A stretch of 64,000 bases of DNA, from the NCBI RefSeq assembly GCF_029889905.1, contig NZ_JARANZ010000001.1, positions 1 through 64,000 of the forward strand, written 5' to 3'. The number at the start of each line of letters is the position of its first letter. Position 1 is the first letter of the stretch. The notes below the pieces were generated by a model. That model saw nothing but the letters and a program-made list of their open reading frames with translations, was not told the origin of the DNA and searched no databases. Both the position numbers and the translations under genes were made by a program. Shown here piece by piece: positions 18,496 through 26,823 of the stretch. This stretch comes from Chromohalobacter sp. 11-W (GTDB lineage Bacteria > Pseudomonadota > Gammaproteobacteria > Pseudomonadales > Halomonadaceae).

Positions 18496-20277
18496 TTAGT
18501 GGCTAACGGCACCACCAGCACCTTTGGGATAGCGCACGCTTTCCACCAGTTCCTGAATCTCCCGAGGCGGTTCCTCGGATGATTTGGAAACGAGGTAGGC
18601 GACCGCGAAGTTGACGATCGCACCCACCGCGCCGATGGAGAGCGGCGAAATGCCGAGTACCCAATTTTCAGGCGTATCCGCCAGGTTATTGGTGCCGGGG
18701 ATGAAGAACCAGCCTTTGTAGATGAAGATGTAGACCAAGGTGAAGGTCAGCCCTGACAACATCCCCGCGATGGCCCCTTTGTTATTCACCCGTTTGGAGA
18801 AGATCCCCATCATCAGCACCGGGAATAGCGATGCAGCGGCGATACCGAAGGCTAATGCCACGACCTGAGCTGCGAATCCTGGAGGATTGGCGCCGAGGTA
18901 GGTGGCGACAACGATGGCAATCGACATCGAGATGCGTGCCGCTCGCAATTCCCCTCGTTCCGTTATGCCTGGGTTTATGGCGCCTTTGATCAAGTCATGA
19001 CTGATCGCCGAGGAGATGGCCAATAGCAGCCCGGCAGCAGTGGAGAGAGCCGCGGCCAGACCCCCGGCGGCGATCAGTCCTATGACCCAGGAGGGGAGGT
19101 TGGCGATCTCTGGGTTTGCCAGTACCAGTATATCGTTGTTGACGGTCAACTCGTTTCCGGACCAGCCGCGATCCGAGAAATCGGTGCTGTCGTTGTAGAA
19201 CTGAATGTCGCCGTCGCTGTTTTTGTCGTCGAAGGTGATCAGCCCTGTTTCTTCCCAGGTCCGTATCCACTCCGGCCGGTTTTCGTAAGCGATGGGATTG
19301 GCGGCGGCGGCGTCGTAATTCTCGACTTGACCTGCCATGTCGGGATAGATGGTCGTCATCAGGTTCAAGCGTGCCATGGACGCTACGGCCGGCGCGGTCA
19401 GATAGAGCAGACCGATGAATACCAGCGCCCAGCCGGCGGACCAGCGAGCATCTGCCACCTTGGGCACGGTGAAAAAACGCATGATGACGTGGGGAAGACC
19501 GGCGGTCCCGATCATCAGCGACAGGGTGAACAGCACCATGTTGAGCTTGTTGTCGACCATCGCCGTATAGGCATCGAAGCCCAGCGCACTCACTACTTCA
19601 TTGAGCTTGGACAGTAGCGGTTCGCCGGAGGCGCTGTGCTCGGAGAACAGGCCCAGCGGAGGAAGCGGATTGCCGGTAAGTTCTAGCGAAATGAATACCG
19701 CTGGGATGGTATAGGCAATGATCAGTACGATGTACTGAGCCACCTGCGTGTACGTGATGCCCTTCATGCCACCCAGCACGGAATAGAAGAACACCACGAC
19801 GGCGGCGATGATCAGGCCGGTGGTTGCGTCGACTTCCAGAAAGCGTGAAAAAGCGACACCAGCACCGGCCATCTGACCTATTACGTAGGTCAGGGAAGCC
19901 ACGATCAGACAGACGACGGCAACCATGCGAGCCGTGCGGCTGTAGAAGCGGTCGCCAATGAACTCTGGCACCGTGAACTTGCCGAATTTCCTCAGGTAAG
20001 GCGCCAATAGCAAGGCCAACAGCACATAACCGCCGGTCCAGCCCATTAGAAAGGTGGAGTTGGCATAGCCGCCAGCGGCGATGAGGCCCGCCATGGAAAT
20101 GAAGGAGGCGGCGGACATCCAGTCAGCCCCAATCGCCATGCCGTTGGTAATCGGGTGTACGCCGCCACCGGCCACATAGAAATCTTTGGTGGAGCCCGCC
20201 TTGGCCCAGATAGCGATGCCAATGTATATAGCGAAAGAAGCGCCGACGAACAGGATATTGATGGCAAATTGACTCAT
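18496..20277 (-). CDS. Sodium:solute symporter large subunit (VC_2705-like, acetate/monocarboxylate type)
   Basis: A 593-aa SSS-family transporter with about 13 membrane helices. SSS motifs include DFYVAGGGVHPITNGMAIGADWMSAASF near the N-terminus and IAAGGLAAALSTAAGLLLAISSA, the sodium-site region. An unusual acidic loop of about 90 residues (from about residue 305) interrupts the core, as in the subfamily that pairs with a small DUF4212 subunit. The gene is preceded by exactly such a subunit. The substrate is probably acetate or another small carboxylate, from its ActP-like core and its CrbS-type kinase neighbour. That specificity is an inference. Confidence 0.88.
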   Translation of the reverse strand: MSQFAINILFVGASFAIYIGIAIWAKAGSTKDFYVAGGGVHPITNGMAIGADWMSAASFISMAGLIAAGGYANSTFLMGWTGGYVLLALLLAPYLRKFGKFTVPEFIGDRFYSRTARMVAVVCLIVASLTYVIGQMAGAGVAFSRFLEVDATTGLIIAAVVVFFYSVLGGMKGITYTQVAQYIVLIIAYTIPAVFISLELTGNPLPPLGLFSEHSASGEPLLSKLNEVVSALGFDAYTAMVDNKLNMVLFTLSLMIGTAGLPHVIMRFFTVPKVADARWSAGWALVFIGLLYLTAPAVASMARLNLMTTIYPDMAGQVENYDAAAANPIAYENRPEWIRTWEETGLITFDDKNSDGDIQFYNDSTDFSDRGWSGNELTVNNDILVLANPEIANLPSWVIGLIAAGGLAAALSTAAGLLLAISSAISHDLIKGAINPGITERGELRAARISMSIAIVVATYLGANPPGFAAQVVALAFGIAAASLFPVLMMGIFSKRVNNKGAIAGMLSGLTFTLVYIFIYKGWFFIPGTNNLADTPENWVLGISPLSIGAVGAIVNFAVAYLVSKSSEEPPREIQELVESVRYPKGAGGAVSH

Positions 20278-20283
20278 GCTGGT

Positions 20284-20544
20284 TTACTCCTCGAGTCCGT
20301 ATTGCTTGTCCAGCCGGTTCATCTTCCAGGCATAGAAGAAGATCAGGCCAATGAACGTCAGAATGGAGCCCTGTTGAGCAAACCAGAAGCCCAGGTCAGT
20401 ACCACCGACGGGAATGCTGGATAGCAGGGGGCGCAGCAGGATCGCGCAGCCGTAAGACACCAGCGCCCAGACGATCAGGCAGCCGGTGATAAGTCGCACG
20501 TTGGCTTTCCAGTAAGCTTCGGCATTGGATTTTTCATCTGCCAT
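20284..20544 (-). CDS. Symporter small subunit (DUF4212 family)
   Basis: An 86-aa membrane protein with two helices. The family hallmarks AYWKANVRLITG, FWFAQQGSI and the C-terminal YAWKMNRLDKQYG are present; these define the putative small subunit found immediately upstream of SSS transporters. The ATG at 20544 with GGAGAG upstream gives the normal length of about 90 aa; a longer frame would add 21 residues. It ends 6 bp before the large subunit start, so the two are surely co-translated. Confidence 0.92.
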   Translation of the reverse strand: MADEKSNAEAYWKANVRLITGCLIVWALVSYGCAILLRPLLSSIPVGGTDLGFWFAQQGSILTFIGLIFFYAWKMNRLDKQYGLEE

Positions 20545-21100
20545 GGTGTCGCTCTCCACTGGTAGGGATATGTTGGTGTTGTGATGAGAGTGTGCGAGAC
20601 GCTTCAAAGCAATCGCAGGTATAGAACACTCTGTAGGGTAACGTCATTGATACGATAGTGGCGCTAGACTTTTATCGACCATGACGATGCTATCCGTCCT
20701 GTGTTAACTACCTGGGATTGCCTTGAATTGCCATACTGATGATAGTGGCCAATGACGGGAAAAAAAGAACCCCATACTTTGGTATCGAGCCATTAGTTTA
20801 AAGAGTAATTTTTTGAATTATCATGTTTTTCATGAGGTTGTGCGGGAGTCAAGAATTTATAGCAGGCTTATAAAAAAGGCATCAGCGAGTCTTTAGGTAC
20901 ATAAGTCAATGGCCGTTCTTTGGATGCGATTTCAGCGTAGAACGATAGTCTATGTGTCGTAATAAAAGTCAGTTTTGCTACTCTTGATCGCGTAATATGG
21001 TAAGCATCTTTCGGCCGTGTTACCGAAAAGTATAAGGAACATGAAGCGGTAATGATGACACCAAGTCGTGCCAGGGTCGGCACAGGACGAGGGTACTACC
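20545..21100. other. Divergent intergenic region, AT-rich
   Basis: A 556-bp gap between the symporter operon and the cNMP/CBS gene. It is clearly more AT-rich than its surroundings, especially 20760-21050. It contains the candidate activator site at 20774-20785 and no convincing gene. A 71-codon frame on the minus strand (20868-21083) has no RBS or family features. Confidence 0.6.
20774..20785 (-). promoter_or_regulatory. Candidate CrbR/ErdR-type activator site upstream of the symporter operon
   Basis: On the minus strand ATACCAAAGTAT, in which ATAC and GTAT form an inverted repeat. It matches the acs-upstream motif at 10 of 12 positions. A TATCAT box begins 41 bp downstream of the motif start, similar to the spacing at acs. 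The site lies about 230 bp before the DUF4212 gene. Confidence 0.4.
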
Positions 21101-22918
21101 ATGGTCGATATCAACCTCTCGCAACCACCTTTCAGCTTGCTCGATGAAAAAGGTCGTCAGCGTGTACGGGACGGAGTCGATCTCGCCTATTTCAATGAGA
21201 GCGAGGTTGTACTCGATGCCGGTCAACCCGGTGAGCATGTGTTCCTGATTCACAAAGGCGAAGTGGCGGAGCTCGATCTCAACGCTAGCGAGGGAGAGCG
21301 GCGTATCGGCCACTACACGGCGGGCGATCTGTTCGGGGCTATCAGCATCCTCAACGGTACGAGCCGTTATAGATTTCAGGCCGAGCAAGAAAGTCTGTGC
21401 TATTTGCTTCCCCGCCGGCTTTTCGAGGACATTTGCAGCGCATACCCCGCCTTCGATAATTACTTCCGCCAGCACCTGGCCGAAAAGGCGCGCAATGTGC
21501 TCGAGCGGCGGGCGGAAGGGGGGATGAGCATGGCACGCTTCATGCTGGCACGGGTGGCGGAGTGCATGCGCGAACCCGTCGTGGTCGAAGGGCATACCAC
21601 GATTGCCGAGGCCGTCACGCACTTGCGCGAGCGTCATGCCGATAGCTTGCTGGTCAGCCATGCGGGGCGCTGCGGTATGGTCACCAAGACCGATCTTCTC
21701 GATGCGCTGGTTCAGCAAGGCTTGCCGCATTCCGCCGAAGTGGGCGGCATCGCGCATTTCACGCTGATCACCTCGCATGCCGACGACTATCTCTTTACCG
21801 CGCTGGTCAGCATGACGCGCCATGAAGTGGCGCGTGTCGTGGTCATGGAGGGCGCGCAGGCGGTGGGCGTCGTCGAGTTGACCGATGTGCTGGGGTATTT
21901 TTCGAGCCGCGCCCATACCGTCAGCCTGCAGATCGAGCAGGCGGAGGATATCGAGGCGTTAGCGCGTGCCAGCGCGCGTCTGCCTCAGTTGATTCAGACA
22001 TTGACGGCGCAAGGCGTGAAGTTGCGCTTCGCCATGGAGCTTCTGGCGGCGCTCAACGGTCGGATCATCCACAAGGCGTTCCGGTTCTTGATGCCCGAGG
22101 ATCGTCAGTCTCAGTCATGTCTGCTTGTCATGGGCAGCGAGGGGCGCGGCGAGCAGATTCTCAAGACCGATCAGGACAACGCTTTGATCCTGGCCGATGG
22201 CAGCGATTGGCCGGGTATCGAGGACGCCATGAGGGCCTTGACCGATACGCTGGGCAGGCTTGGCTATCCGCCTTGCCCGGGCAACATCATGGTCTCCAAT
22301 CCGCAGTGGGTAGCGAGCGAGTCGGCGTGGCGCGGCAAAATCGCCCGCTGGGCGTCTAGCCGTGACCCGGATGCCTTGATGAATCTCGCCATCATGCTCG
22401 ACGCCCATGCCATCGCCGGTAACGCGAGCTTGCTCGAAGGTCTCCGTGAGCACTTATTCGCGCGCGGCTCCCACGATGAGTTGCTGCTGTCGTACTTCGC
22501 TCGGGGGGTGTTGCGTTACTCCACGCCGCTGACCCTGTTCGGCACGCTCAAGCGCCCGGAGCATGGCATCGACATCAAGAAAGGTGGGATTTTTCCCATC
22601 GTGCATGGCGTGCGCACGCTGGCGCTGGAACGCCGAGTCGCCGCCACCTCGACGTTTGCGCGTCTCGATGCATTGGTCGATGACGGTCGCCTCGACCGGC
22701 CTTTCGCCGACGACCTGGGCGAAGCCATGGCGCTGTTTTCCGAGCTGCGCCTACGTCAGCAGTTGGAAAACCTGGAAGGCAACGACGCGTCGCAGGAGCC
22801 CAATCGCGTGGTCGTGCAGCGTCTCAGTGGCTTCGAGCGTGACTTGCTGCGCGAGGCGTTGCATACGGTCAAGGAATTCAAACAACGCTTGTCACAGCGT
22901 TTTCATCTTGAATATTGA
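21101..22918 (+). CDS. cNMP-binding/CBS/DUF294 nucleotidyltransferase-like protein
   Basis: A 605-aa cytoplasmic protein with four parts: a cyclic-nucleotide-binding-like domain (about residues 5-130, with HVFLIHKGEVAELD and YTAGDLFGAISIL); two CBS repeats (about 160-280); a GlnD-like nucleotidyltransferase core with GSEGRGEQILKTDQDNALI; and a DUF294 C-terminal helical domain. The G-S-x-G-R-x-E and D-x-D pattern suggests an active transferase. The substrate is unknown. The ATG at 21101 is chosen over a GTG at 21068. It is divergent from the symporter operon and 77 bp before a DnaQ-like exonuclease, a pairing often seen beside such symporters. Confidence 0.88.
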   Translation: MVDINLSQPPFSLLDEKGRQRVRDGVDLAYFNESEVVLDAGQPGEHVFLIHKGEVAELDLNASEGERRIGHYTAGDLFGAISILNGTSRYRFQAEQESLCYLLPRRLFEDICSAYPAFDNYFRQHLAEKARNVLERRAEGGMSMARFMLARVAECMREPVVVEGHTTIAEAVTHLRERHADSLLVSHAGRCGMVTKTDLLDALVQQGLPHSAEVGGIAHFTLITSHADDYLFTALVSMTRHEVARVVVMEGAQAVGVVELTDVLGYFSSRAHTVSLQIEQAEDIEALARASARLPQLIQTLTAQGVKLRFAMELLAALNGRIIHKAFRFLMPEDRQSQSCLLVMGSEGRGEQILKTDQDNALILADGSDWPGIEDAMRALTDTLGRLGYPPCPGNIMVSNPQWVASESAWRGKIARWASSRDPDALMNLAIMLDAHAIAGNASLLEGLREHLFARGSHDELLLSYFARGVLRYSTPLTLFGTLKRPEHGIDIKKGGIFPIVHGVRTLALERRVAATSTFARLDALVDDGRLDRPFADDLGEAMALFSELRLRQQLENLEGNDASQEPNRVVVQRLSGFERDLLREALHTVKEFKQRLSQRFHLEY

Positions 22919-22995
22919 GGTGCTCGTCAGGCAAGGGCCGCGAGTGGTCGAGTCAAACCCCGCGAGCTATCGTCAGAGGCATACGGGAGGTTGCG

Positions 22996-23613
22996 ATGAT
23001 AAAAGCATTGCGTCGTGCCGGTGATCGGCGCCGCCAACTGGGCGGGCATCACGCTTGGCGTTTCGAGCCGTATTGCGGCAGTGAAGTCATCGCTCTGGAC
23101 TGCGAGACGACCGATCTTGACCCGCGGCGTGCGGAGTTAGTGGCGCTGGCGGCGGTCAAGGTGCGCGATGGACGCGTGCTGACCAGCGAGTCGTTGGACC
23201 TGCGCCTGCAGCGTCCGGAGAGCCTGTCGGGCGACTCCATCCGTATCCATGGCTTGCGCGGCGTCGATCTATGGGGCGGCGAGGCGTTGGGCGATGCACT
23301 CGACCGTTTGCTCGATTTCATTGGCAATCGTCCGTTGGTCGGCTGGTGCATCGATTACGACGTGGCGGTCATCAATCGTCACTTGCGCCCGCGTACGGGG
23401 TTTGACCTGCCCAATCGGACGCTGGATGTCTGCCGGTTGTATGCGCGTGAACGCCGGCGCGTGCAGCCGGATATCGAGCCGGATGTGCGTTTCGAGGCCA
23501 TGAGCGAGGCCTTGGGCGTACCCATCATGGGGCGTCATACGGCATTGGGTGATGCCGTGACCACGGCACTGATGTATCTGCGCCTGTGTCACGGGCGCGC
23601 GATCAGCGCCTGA
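22996..23613 (+). CDS. DnaQ-like 3'-5' exonuclease (DEDDh family)
   Basis: A 205-aa single-domain exonuclease. ExoI is ALDCETTD with Asp35 and Glu37, ExoII is WCIDYDVAVINRHL, and ExoIII is HTALGDAVTTALMYL, giving the DEDDh set. It lacks the polymerase III tau- and alpha-binding tail of the true epsilon subunit, so it is probably not the replicative proofreader. GGGAGG precedes the ATG by 5 bp; an alternative TTG at 22915 overlapping the upstream stop is less likely. It follows the DUF294 protein and is likely co-transcribed. Its substrate is unknown. Confidence 0.87.
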   Translation: MIKALRRAGDRRRQLGGHHAWRFEPYCGSEVIALDCETTDLDPRRAELVALAAVKVRDGRVLTSESLDLRLQRPESLSGDSIRIHGLRGVDLWGGEALGDALDRLLDFIGNRPLVGWCIDYDVAVINRHLRPRTGFDLPNRTLDVCRLYARERRRVQPDIEPDVRFEAMSEALGVPIMGRHTALGDAVTTALMYLRLCHGRAISA

Positions 23614-23700
23614 GCGGCTGGGCTCGATACTTCGTCGTAGTAGCCTGCGGTGATAACATGGAAGGATTCACTTACCACGGCAGGCCAAAGCGCTATCGTC

Positions 23701-24555
23701 ATGCATGCACTCAACGGCCAAGACAAACTGGCATTCAATAAGTTGCAAAAACGCCTGCGGCGCCAGGTGGGGAACGCCATCGTCGACTACGGGATGATCC
23801 GTGACGGTGACAAGGTCATGGTATGCCTCTCCGGCGGCAAGGATTCCTACACCATGTTGGATATCCTCATGAACCTGCAGCGTAACGCACCCGTCTCGTT
23901 CGAGCTGGTGGCCGTCAACCTCGACCAGAAACAGCCAGGGTTCCCCGAGCACGTTTTGCCCGAATACCTGGACGGCGTCGGCGTGCCTTATCACATCGTC
24001 GAGCGCGATACCTATTCGGTGGTCAAGGAAAAAACCCCGGAAGGCAAGACTACCTGCGCGCTTTGCTCGCGGTTGCGGCGTGGCACGCTCTATGGCTTCG
24101 CCGAAGAGATTGGTGCCAACAAGATCGCGCTGGGCCATCACCGCGAAGACATGCTGGAGACGTTGTTCCTCAACATGTTCTTCGGCGGCACGCTCAAGTC
24201 GATGCCCCCCAAGCTACTCTCCGACGACAATAAGAATGTCGTCATTAGACCCTTGGCGTATTGCCGTGAGGCCGATATCGCTGAATATGCCGAGTGGCGG
24301 GAGTTCCCGATCATTCCCTGCAACTTGTGCGGTTCGCAGCCCAATCTTCAGCGCCAAGTGGTCAAGGAGATGCTCGCGGAGTGGGAAGAGAAACACCCCG
24401 GGCGCCTGGAAGCGATGTTCAAGTCGATCACCAATGTGGCGCCGTCGCAGTTGGCCGATCGCAACCTCTTCGATTTCGTGGGGCTGGAAGACAAGCAACG
24501 CGAGTTCCAGAGCAAGCGCATCGAGGCACTCGACGTGCTGACCCGCGAAGCGTGA
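23701..24555 (+). CDS. ttcA: tRNA 2-thiocytidine biosynthesis protein TtcA
   Basis: ATP- and [4Fe-4S]-dependent enzyme that thiolates C32 of certain tRNAs. The 284-aa protein has the PP-loop SGGKDSYT at residues 44-51, and cluster Cys motifs CALC (near 120) and CNLC (near 207). The segment [16 protein letters not shown] aligns with the E. coli start region, so ATG 23701 is used; an upstream in-frame GTG at 23650 would add 17 residues. The RBS is weak. It is convergent with fnr, 3 bp apart. Confidence 0.96.
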   Translation: MHALNGQDKLAFNKLQKRLRRQVGNAIVDYGMIRDGDKVMVCLSGGKDSYTMLDILMNLQRNAPVSFELVAVNLDQKQPGFPEHVLPEYLDGVGVPYHIVERDTYSVVKEKTPEGKTTCALCSRLRRGTLYGFAEEIGANKIALGHHREDMLETLFLNMFFGGTLKSMPPKLLSDDNKNVVIRPLAYCREADIAEYAEWREFPIIPCNLCGSQPNLQRQVVKEMLAEWEEKHPGRLEAMFKSITNVAPSQLADRNLFDFVGLEDKQREFQSKRIEALDVLTREA

Positions 24556-24558
24556 TGC

Positions 24559-25302
24559 TCACTCGCGAAGCGACGTCTCGCCGCGCGCTACGGCAGCGAG
24601 GAGCTCGCCTTCGAGCAGCGTAATCTCGCGGCGTGCTACTTGGAGCAATCCGGCCTGCTGAAAACGACTCATCAGACGGCTGATGGTTTCCACCGCCAGG
24701 CCGAGATGATTGCCGATATCGGCACGTGCCATGGGCAGGCGAAAGCGCGTGGGGGAGAAACCGCAGCGCTTAAAGCGGTGTGACACGTCGATGATGAAGC
24801 TGGCGAGGCGTGCCTCGGCCGTGTGGCCGGCGAGCCGGCAAAGCCAGTGTCGGTCGTCGTGAAGCTCGCGGCTCATGCTGCGGTAGAGCGCATGGCGCAG
24901 CTCGGGCAGATCAACGGAGAGGCGGTCCAGTTGATCGAAGGGAATCGCGCATACGGCAGTGGTTTCGAGCGCTTCGACGAGCCCCGGATGACCACCGCTG
25001 GCGAGGCCATCCAGACCCACGAGTTCTCCGGGCAGGTAAAAGTGCGTGATGCGCTCCTCGCCGTGGGCTTGCGCGACGCTTTGCTTGAGGCTCCCACAGC
25101 GCACCGCGAAGAGGTGCGTGAAAGGCGTCGTCGCGTCGAAAAGCGTGTCACCGCGCTTGAGGGGCGCGCGCCGTCGGATGATGGCGTCGAAGTCGTCAAG
25201 ATCGTCAAGCCCCAGCGCCAGCGGAAGACACAACGAGTTGAGCCGGCATGTCTGACAATGGGCATGCATCGGCGAGGCCGGAATGGCGTTGTCGTCGGTC
25301 AT
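24559..25302 (-). CDS. fnr: FNR-type oxygen-sensing transcriptional regulator
   Basis: A 247-aa Crp/Fnr protein. The four cluster ligands are present: Cys16, Cys19 and Cys25 in HCQTCRLNSLC, plus Cys118 in TAVCAIPF. It should therefore hold an oxygen-labile [4Fe-4S] cluster and switch genes at low oxygen. The cNMP-fold domain is followed by an HTH containing RADIGNHLGLAVETISRLMSRF, with the FNR-type recognition residues E-S/T-x-S-R. Start has AGGAG 8 bp upstream. It is convergent with ttcA; the same neighbourhood occurs in other gammaproteobacteria. Confidence 0.93.
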   Translation of the reverse strand: MTDDNAIPASPMHAHCQTCRLNSLCLPLALGLDDLDDFDAIIRRRAPLKRGDTLFDATTPFTHLFAVRCGSLKQSVAQAHGEERITHFYLPGELVGLDGLASGGHPGLVEALETTAVCAIPFDQLDRLSVDLPELRHALYRSMSRELHDDRHWLCRLAGHTAEARLASFIIDVSHRFKRCGFSPTRFRLPMARADIGNHLGLAVETISRLMSRFQQAGLLQVARREITLLEGELLAAVARGETSLRE

Positions 25303-25400
25303 GGCGTTTTCTCCTAGGGCGAACCTACCTTAGGGTAGCGCGTGAACACCGTCAAAGTCGCATAGTGACGCACCCTGCCACCCAATGAGACACGGCTGAT

Positions 25401-26138
25401 ATGAGCTTCGAACATGCCTATGCAGAGACGCCCCGCTCGCTGACGTCGCTGCACGCGAGCGGCGTTTCGCCCACCGTCGCGGCGCAGCATTATTATCTGG
25501 ATGGTCTGGGCCCTCTGGAGGTGCGTGGGAAGCCGCGTGTGGGGCGCTTGTTGCTGACTCATGGCGCCGGGGCAGGGCAGACGTCGCGCTTCATGCAACG
25601 CTTGCGCGAGTCGCTGGCGCTGCATGGCGTGCAGGTTTGGGCTATCGATTTCGCCTACATGCAGCGGGTATGGCATGAAGGGCGTCGGCGTCCGCCGCCG
25701 CGTGTCGAGAGCCTGGTCGACGAACTGGCCGCATGGCGAGACGCGTTGACACCGCTTGCCGACGAAGCGCGATCGCCGTTGTGGCTAGGGGGCAAGTCAA
25801 TGGGTGGGCGCGTGGCGAGCCTGTTAGCGGCGCGTGATGAGGCGGCAGGCCTGGCGCTCTTCGGCTATCCGTTTCATCCGCCCGGCAAGCCTGAACGTAC
25901 ACGGTTGGCGCATTGGCCGAATCTGGCCTGCCCCACCTGGGTTTTGCAGGGCACGCGCGATCCGTTCGGAAGGGAGGATGAAGTGCGTGAATATGCCTTG
26001 CCGGCGACGGCGCGCGTGCATTTTCTCGACGATGGCGATCATGATTGGCAGCCGCGACGGCGGGTCGGACATGATCAGGCGGCGCTGATCGAGGAAGCGG
26101 CGCGTGTCGTGGCCGCCGCCATGCAGGCAAATGAATGA
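25401..26138 (+). CDS. Alpha/beta hydrolase of the KANL3/Tex30 family
   Basis: A 245-aa cytoplasmic hydrolase-like protein. The oxyanion motif is LLTHGAGAGQTSRFM, the nucleophile elbow is GGKSMGGRVAS (Ser), the acid is in GTRDPFG, and the base is the His in DGDHDW. This arrangement is typical of the small dienelactone-hydrolase-like KANL3/Tex30 group, whose bacterial substrates are unknown. The start at 25401 is the first ATG. It ends 65 bp before a tRNA cluster. Confidence 0.85.
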   Translation: MSFEHAYAETPRSLTSLHASGVSPTVAAQHYYLDGLGPLEVRGKPRVGRLLLTHGAGAGQTSRFMQRLRESLALHGVQVWAIDFAYMQRVWHEGRRRPPPRVESLVDELAAWRDALTPLADEARSPLWLGGKSMGGRVASLLAARDEAAGLALFGYPFHPPGKPERTRLAHWPNLACPTWVLQGTRDPFGREDEVREYALPATARVHFLDDGDHDWQPRRRVGHDQAALIEEAARVVAAAMQANE

Positions 26139-26157
26139 ATCAGATGAATGTAATCGG

Positions 26158-26185
26158 TTGACTTTCCACAGCCTCTCTGTAGAAT
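26158..26185 (+). promoter_or_regulatory. Sigma70 promoter of the tRNA-Val/Asp cluster
   Basis: TTGACT, 16-bp spacer, TAGAAT, 18 bp upstream of the first tRNA. Both boxes are 5 of 6 to consensus, as expected for a stable-RNA promoter. Confidence 0.75.
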
Positions 26186-26203
26186 GCAGCGCCACGTGAC
26201 CAG

Positions 26204-26279
26204 GGGTGGTTAGCTCAGTTGGAAGAGCACCAGCCTTACAAGCTGGGGGTCACTGGTTCGAGCCCAGTACCACCCACCA
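26204..26279 (+). tRNA. tRNA-Val (anticodon TAC)
   Basis: 76 nt with encoded CCA. The acceptor stem is GGGTGGT/ACCACCC. The anticodon stem ccagc/gctgg encloses loop cttacaa with TAC at 26237-26239. It is the first gene in a five-tRNA array. Confidence 0.96.
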
Positions 26280-26329
26280 TTACGTGAAATGCGTTTCAAG
26301 TGATGGGGACACGTAAAGAAGAATGTAGC

Positions 26330-26406
26330 GGACCGGTAGTTCAGTTGGTTAGAATGCCGGCCTGTCACGCCGGAGGTCGCGGGTTCGAGTCCCGTCCGGT
26401 CCGCCA
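26330..26406 (+). tRNA. tRNA-Asp (anticodon GTC), copy 1
   Basis: 77 nt with encoded CCA. The acceptor stem is GGACCGG/CCGGTCC with discriminator G, and the anticodon loop is ctgtcac with GTC. The rest is nearly identical to E. coli tRNA-Asp. It is identical to the two later copies. Confidence 0.96.
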
Positions 26407-26453
26407 GTTCTTCATCGGAAATCCGACAATGTGTGGTTAGCGTTGTATTCAGC

Positions 26454-26530
26454 GGACCGGTAGTTCAGTTGGTTAGAATGCCGGCCTGTCACGCCGGAGG
26501 TCGCGGGTTCGAGTCCCGTCCGGTCCGCCA
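26454..26530 (+). tRNA. tRNA-Asp (anticodon GTC), copy 2
   Basis: 77 nt, identical to copy 1, with a 47-bp spacer between them. Encoded CCA at the end. Confidence 0.96.
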
Positions 26531-26604
26531 CGATTTCCTCGCCGAAGCGTCATTGACGATAAGGCATGCAGCAGCAACATACAGTACCAAGCAGTATGCG
26601 ATCC

Positions 26605-26681
26605 GGGTGGTTAGCTCAGCTGGTTAGAGCACCAGCCTCACATGCTGGGGGTCACAGGTTCGAGTCCTGTACCACCCACCA
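26605..26681 (+). tRNA. tRNA-Val (anticodon CAC)
   Basis: 77 nt with encoded CCA. The acceptor stem GGGTGGT/ACCACCC is the same as in the Val-TAC gene, but the anticodon loop ctcacat gives CAC, reading GTG. The D-loop is one nucleotide longer than in the first Val gene. Confidence 0.94.
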
Positions 26682-26704
26682 ATCCGATTCAAATCGGACA
26701 ATGC

Positions 26705-26781
26705 GGACCGGTAGTTCAGTTGGTTAGAATGCCGGCCTGTCACGCCGGAGGTCGCGGGTTCGAGTCCCGTCCGGTCCGCCA
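26705..26781 (+). tRNA. tRNA-Asp (anticodon GTC), copy 3
   Basis: 77 nt, identical to copies 1 and 2, with encoded CCA. It is the last gene of the array. Confidence 0.96.
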
Positions 26782-26796
26782 CGATCGCCATCGGCC

Positions 26797-26823
26797 AACC
26801 CTGAGTCATTGACTTGGGGTTTT
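26797..26823 (+). terminator. Probable terminator of the tRNA cluster
   Basis: aaccctgagt pairs with acttggggtt (two G-T pairs) followed by TTTT. It overlaps the 3' end of the minus-strand hydrolase gene. Confidence 0.5.

Noticed and set aside
20868-21083. 71-codon minus-strand frame in the AT-rich spacer
   Set aside because: No ribosome-binding site, no family features, overlaps the likely leader of the cNMP/CBS gene.
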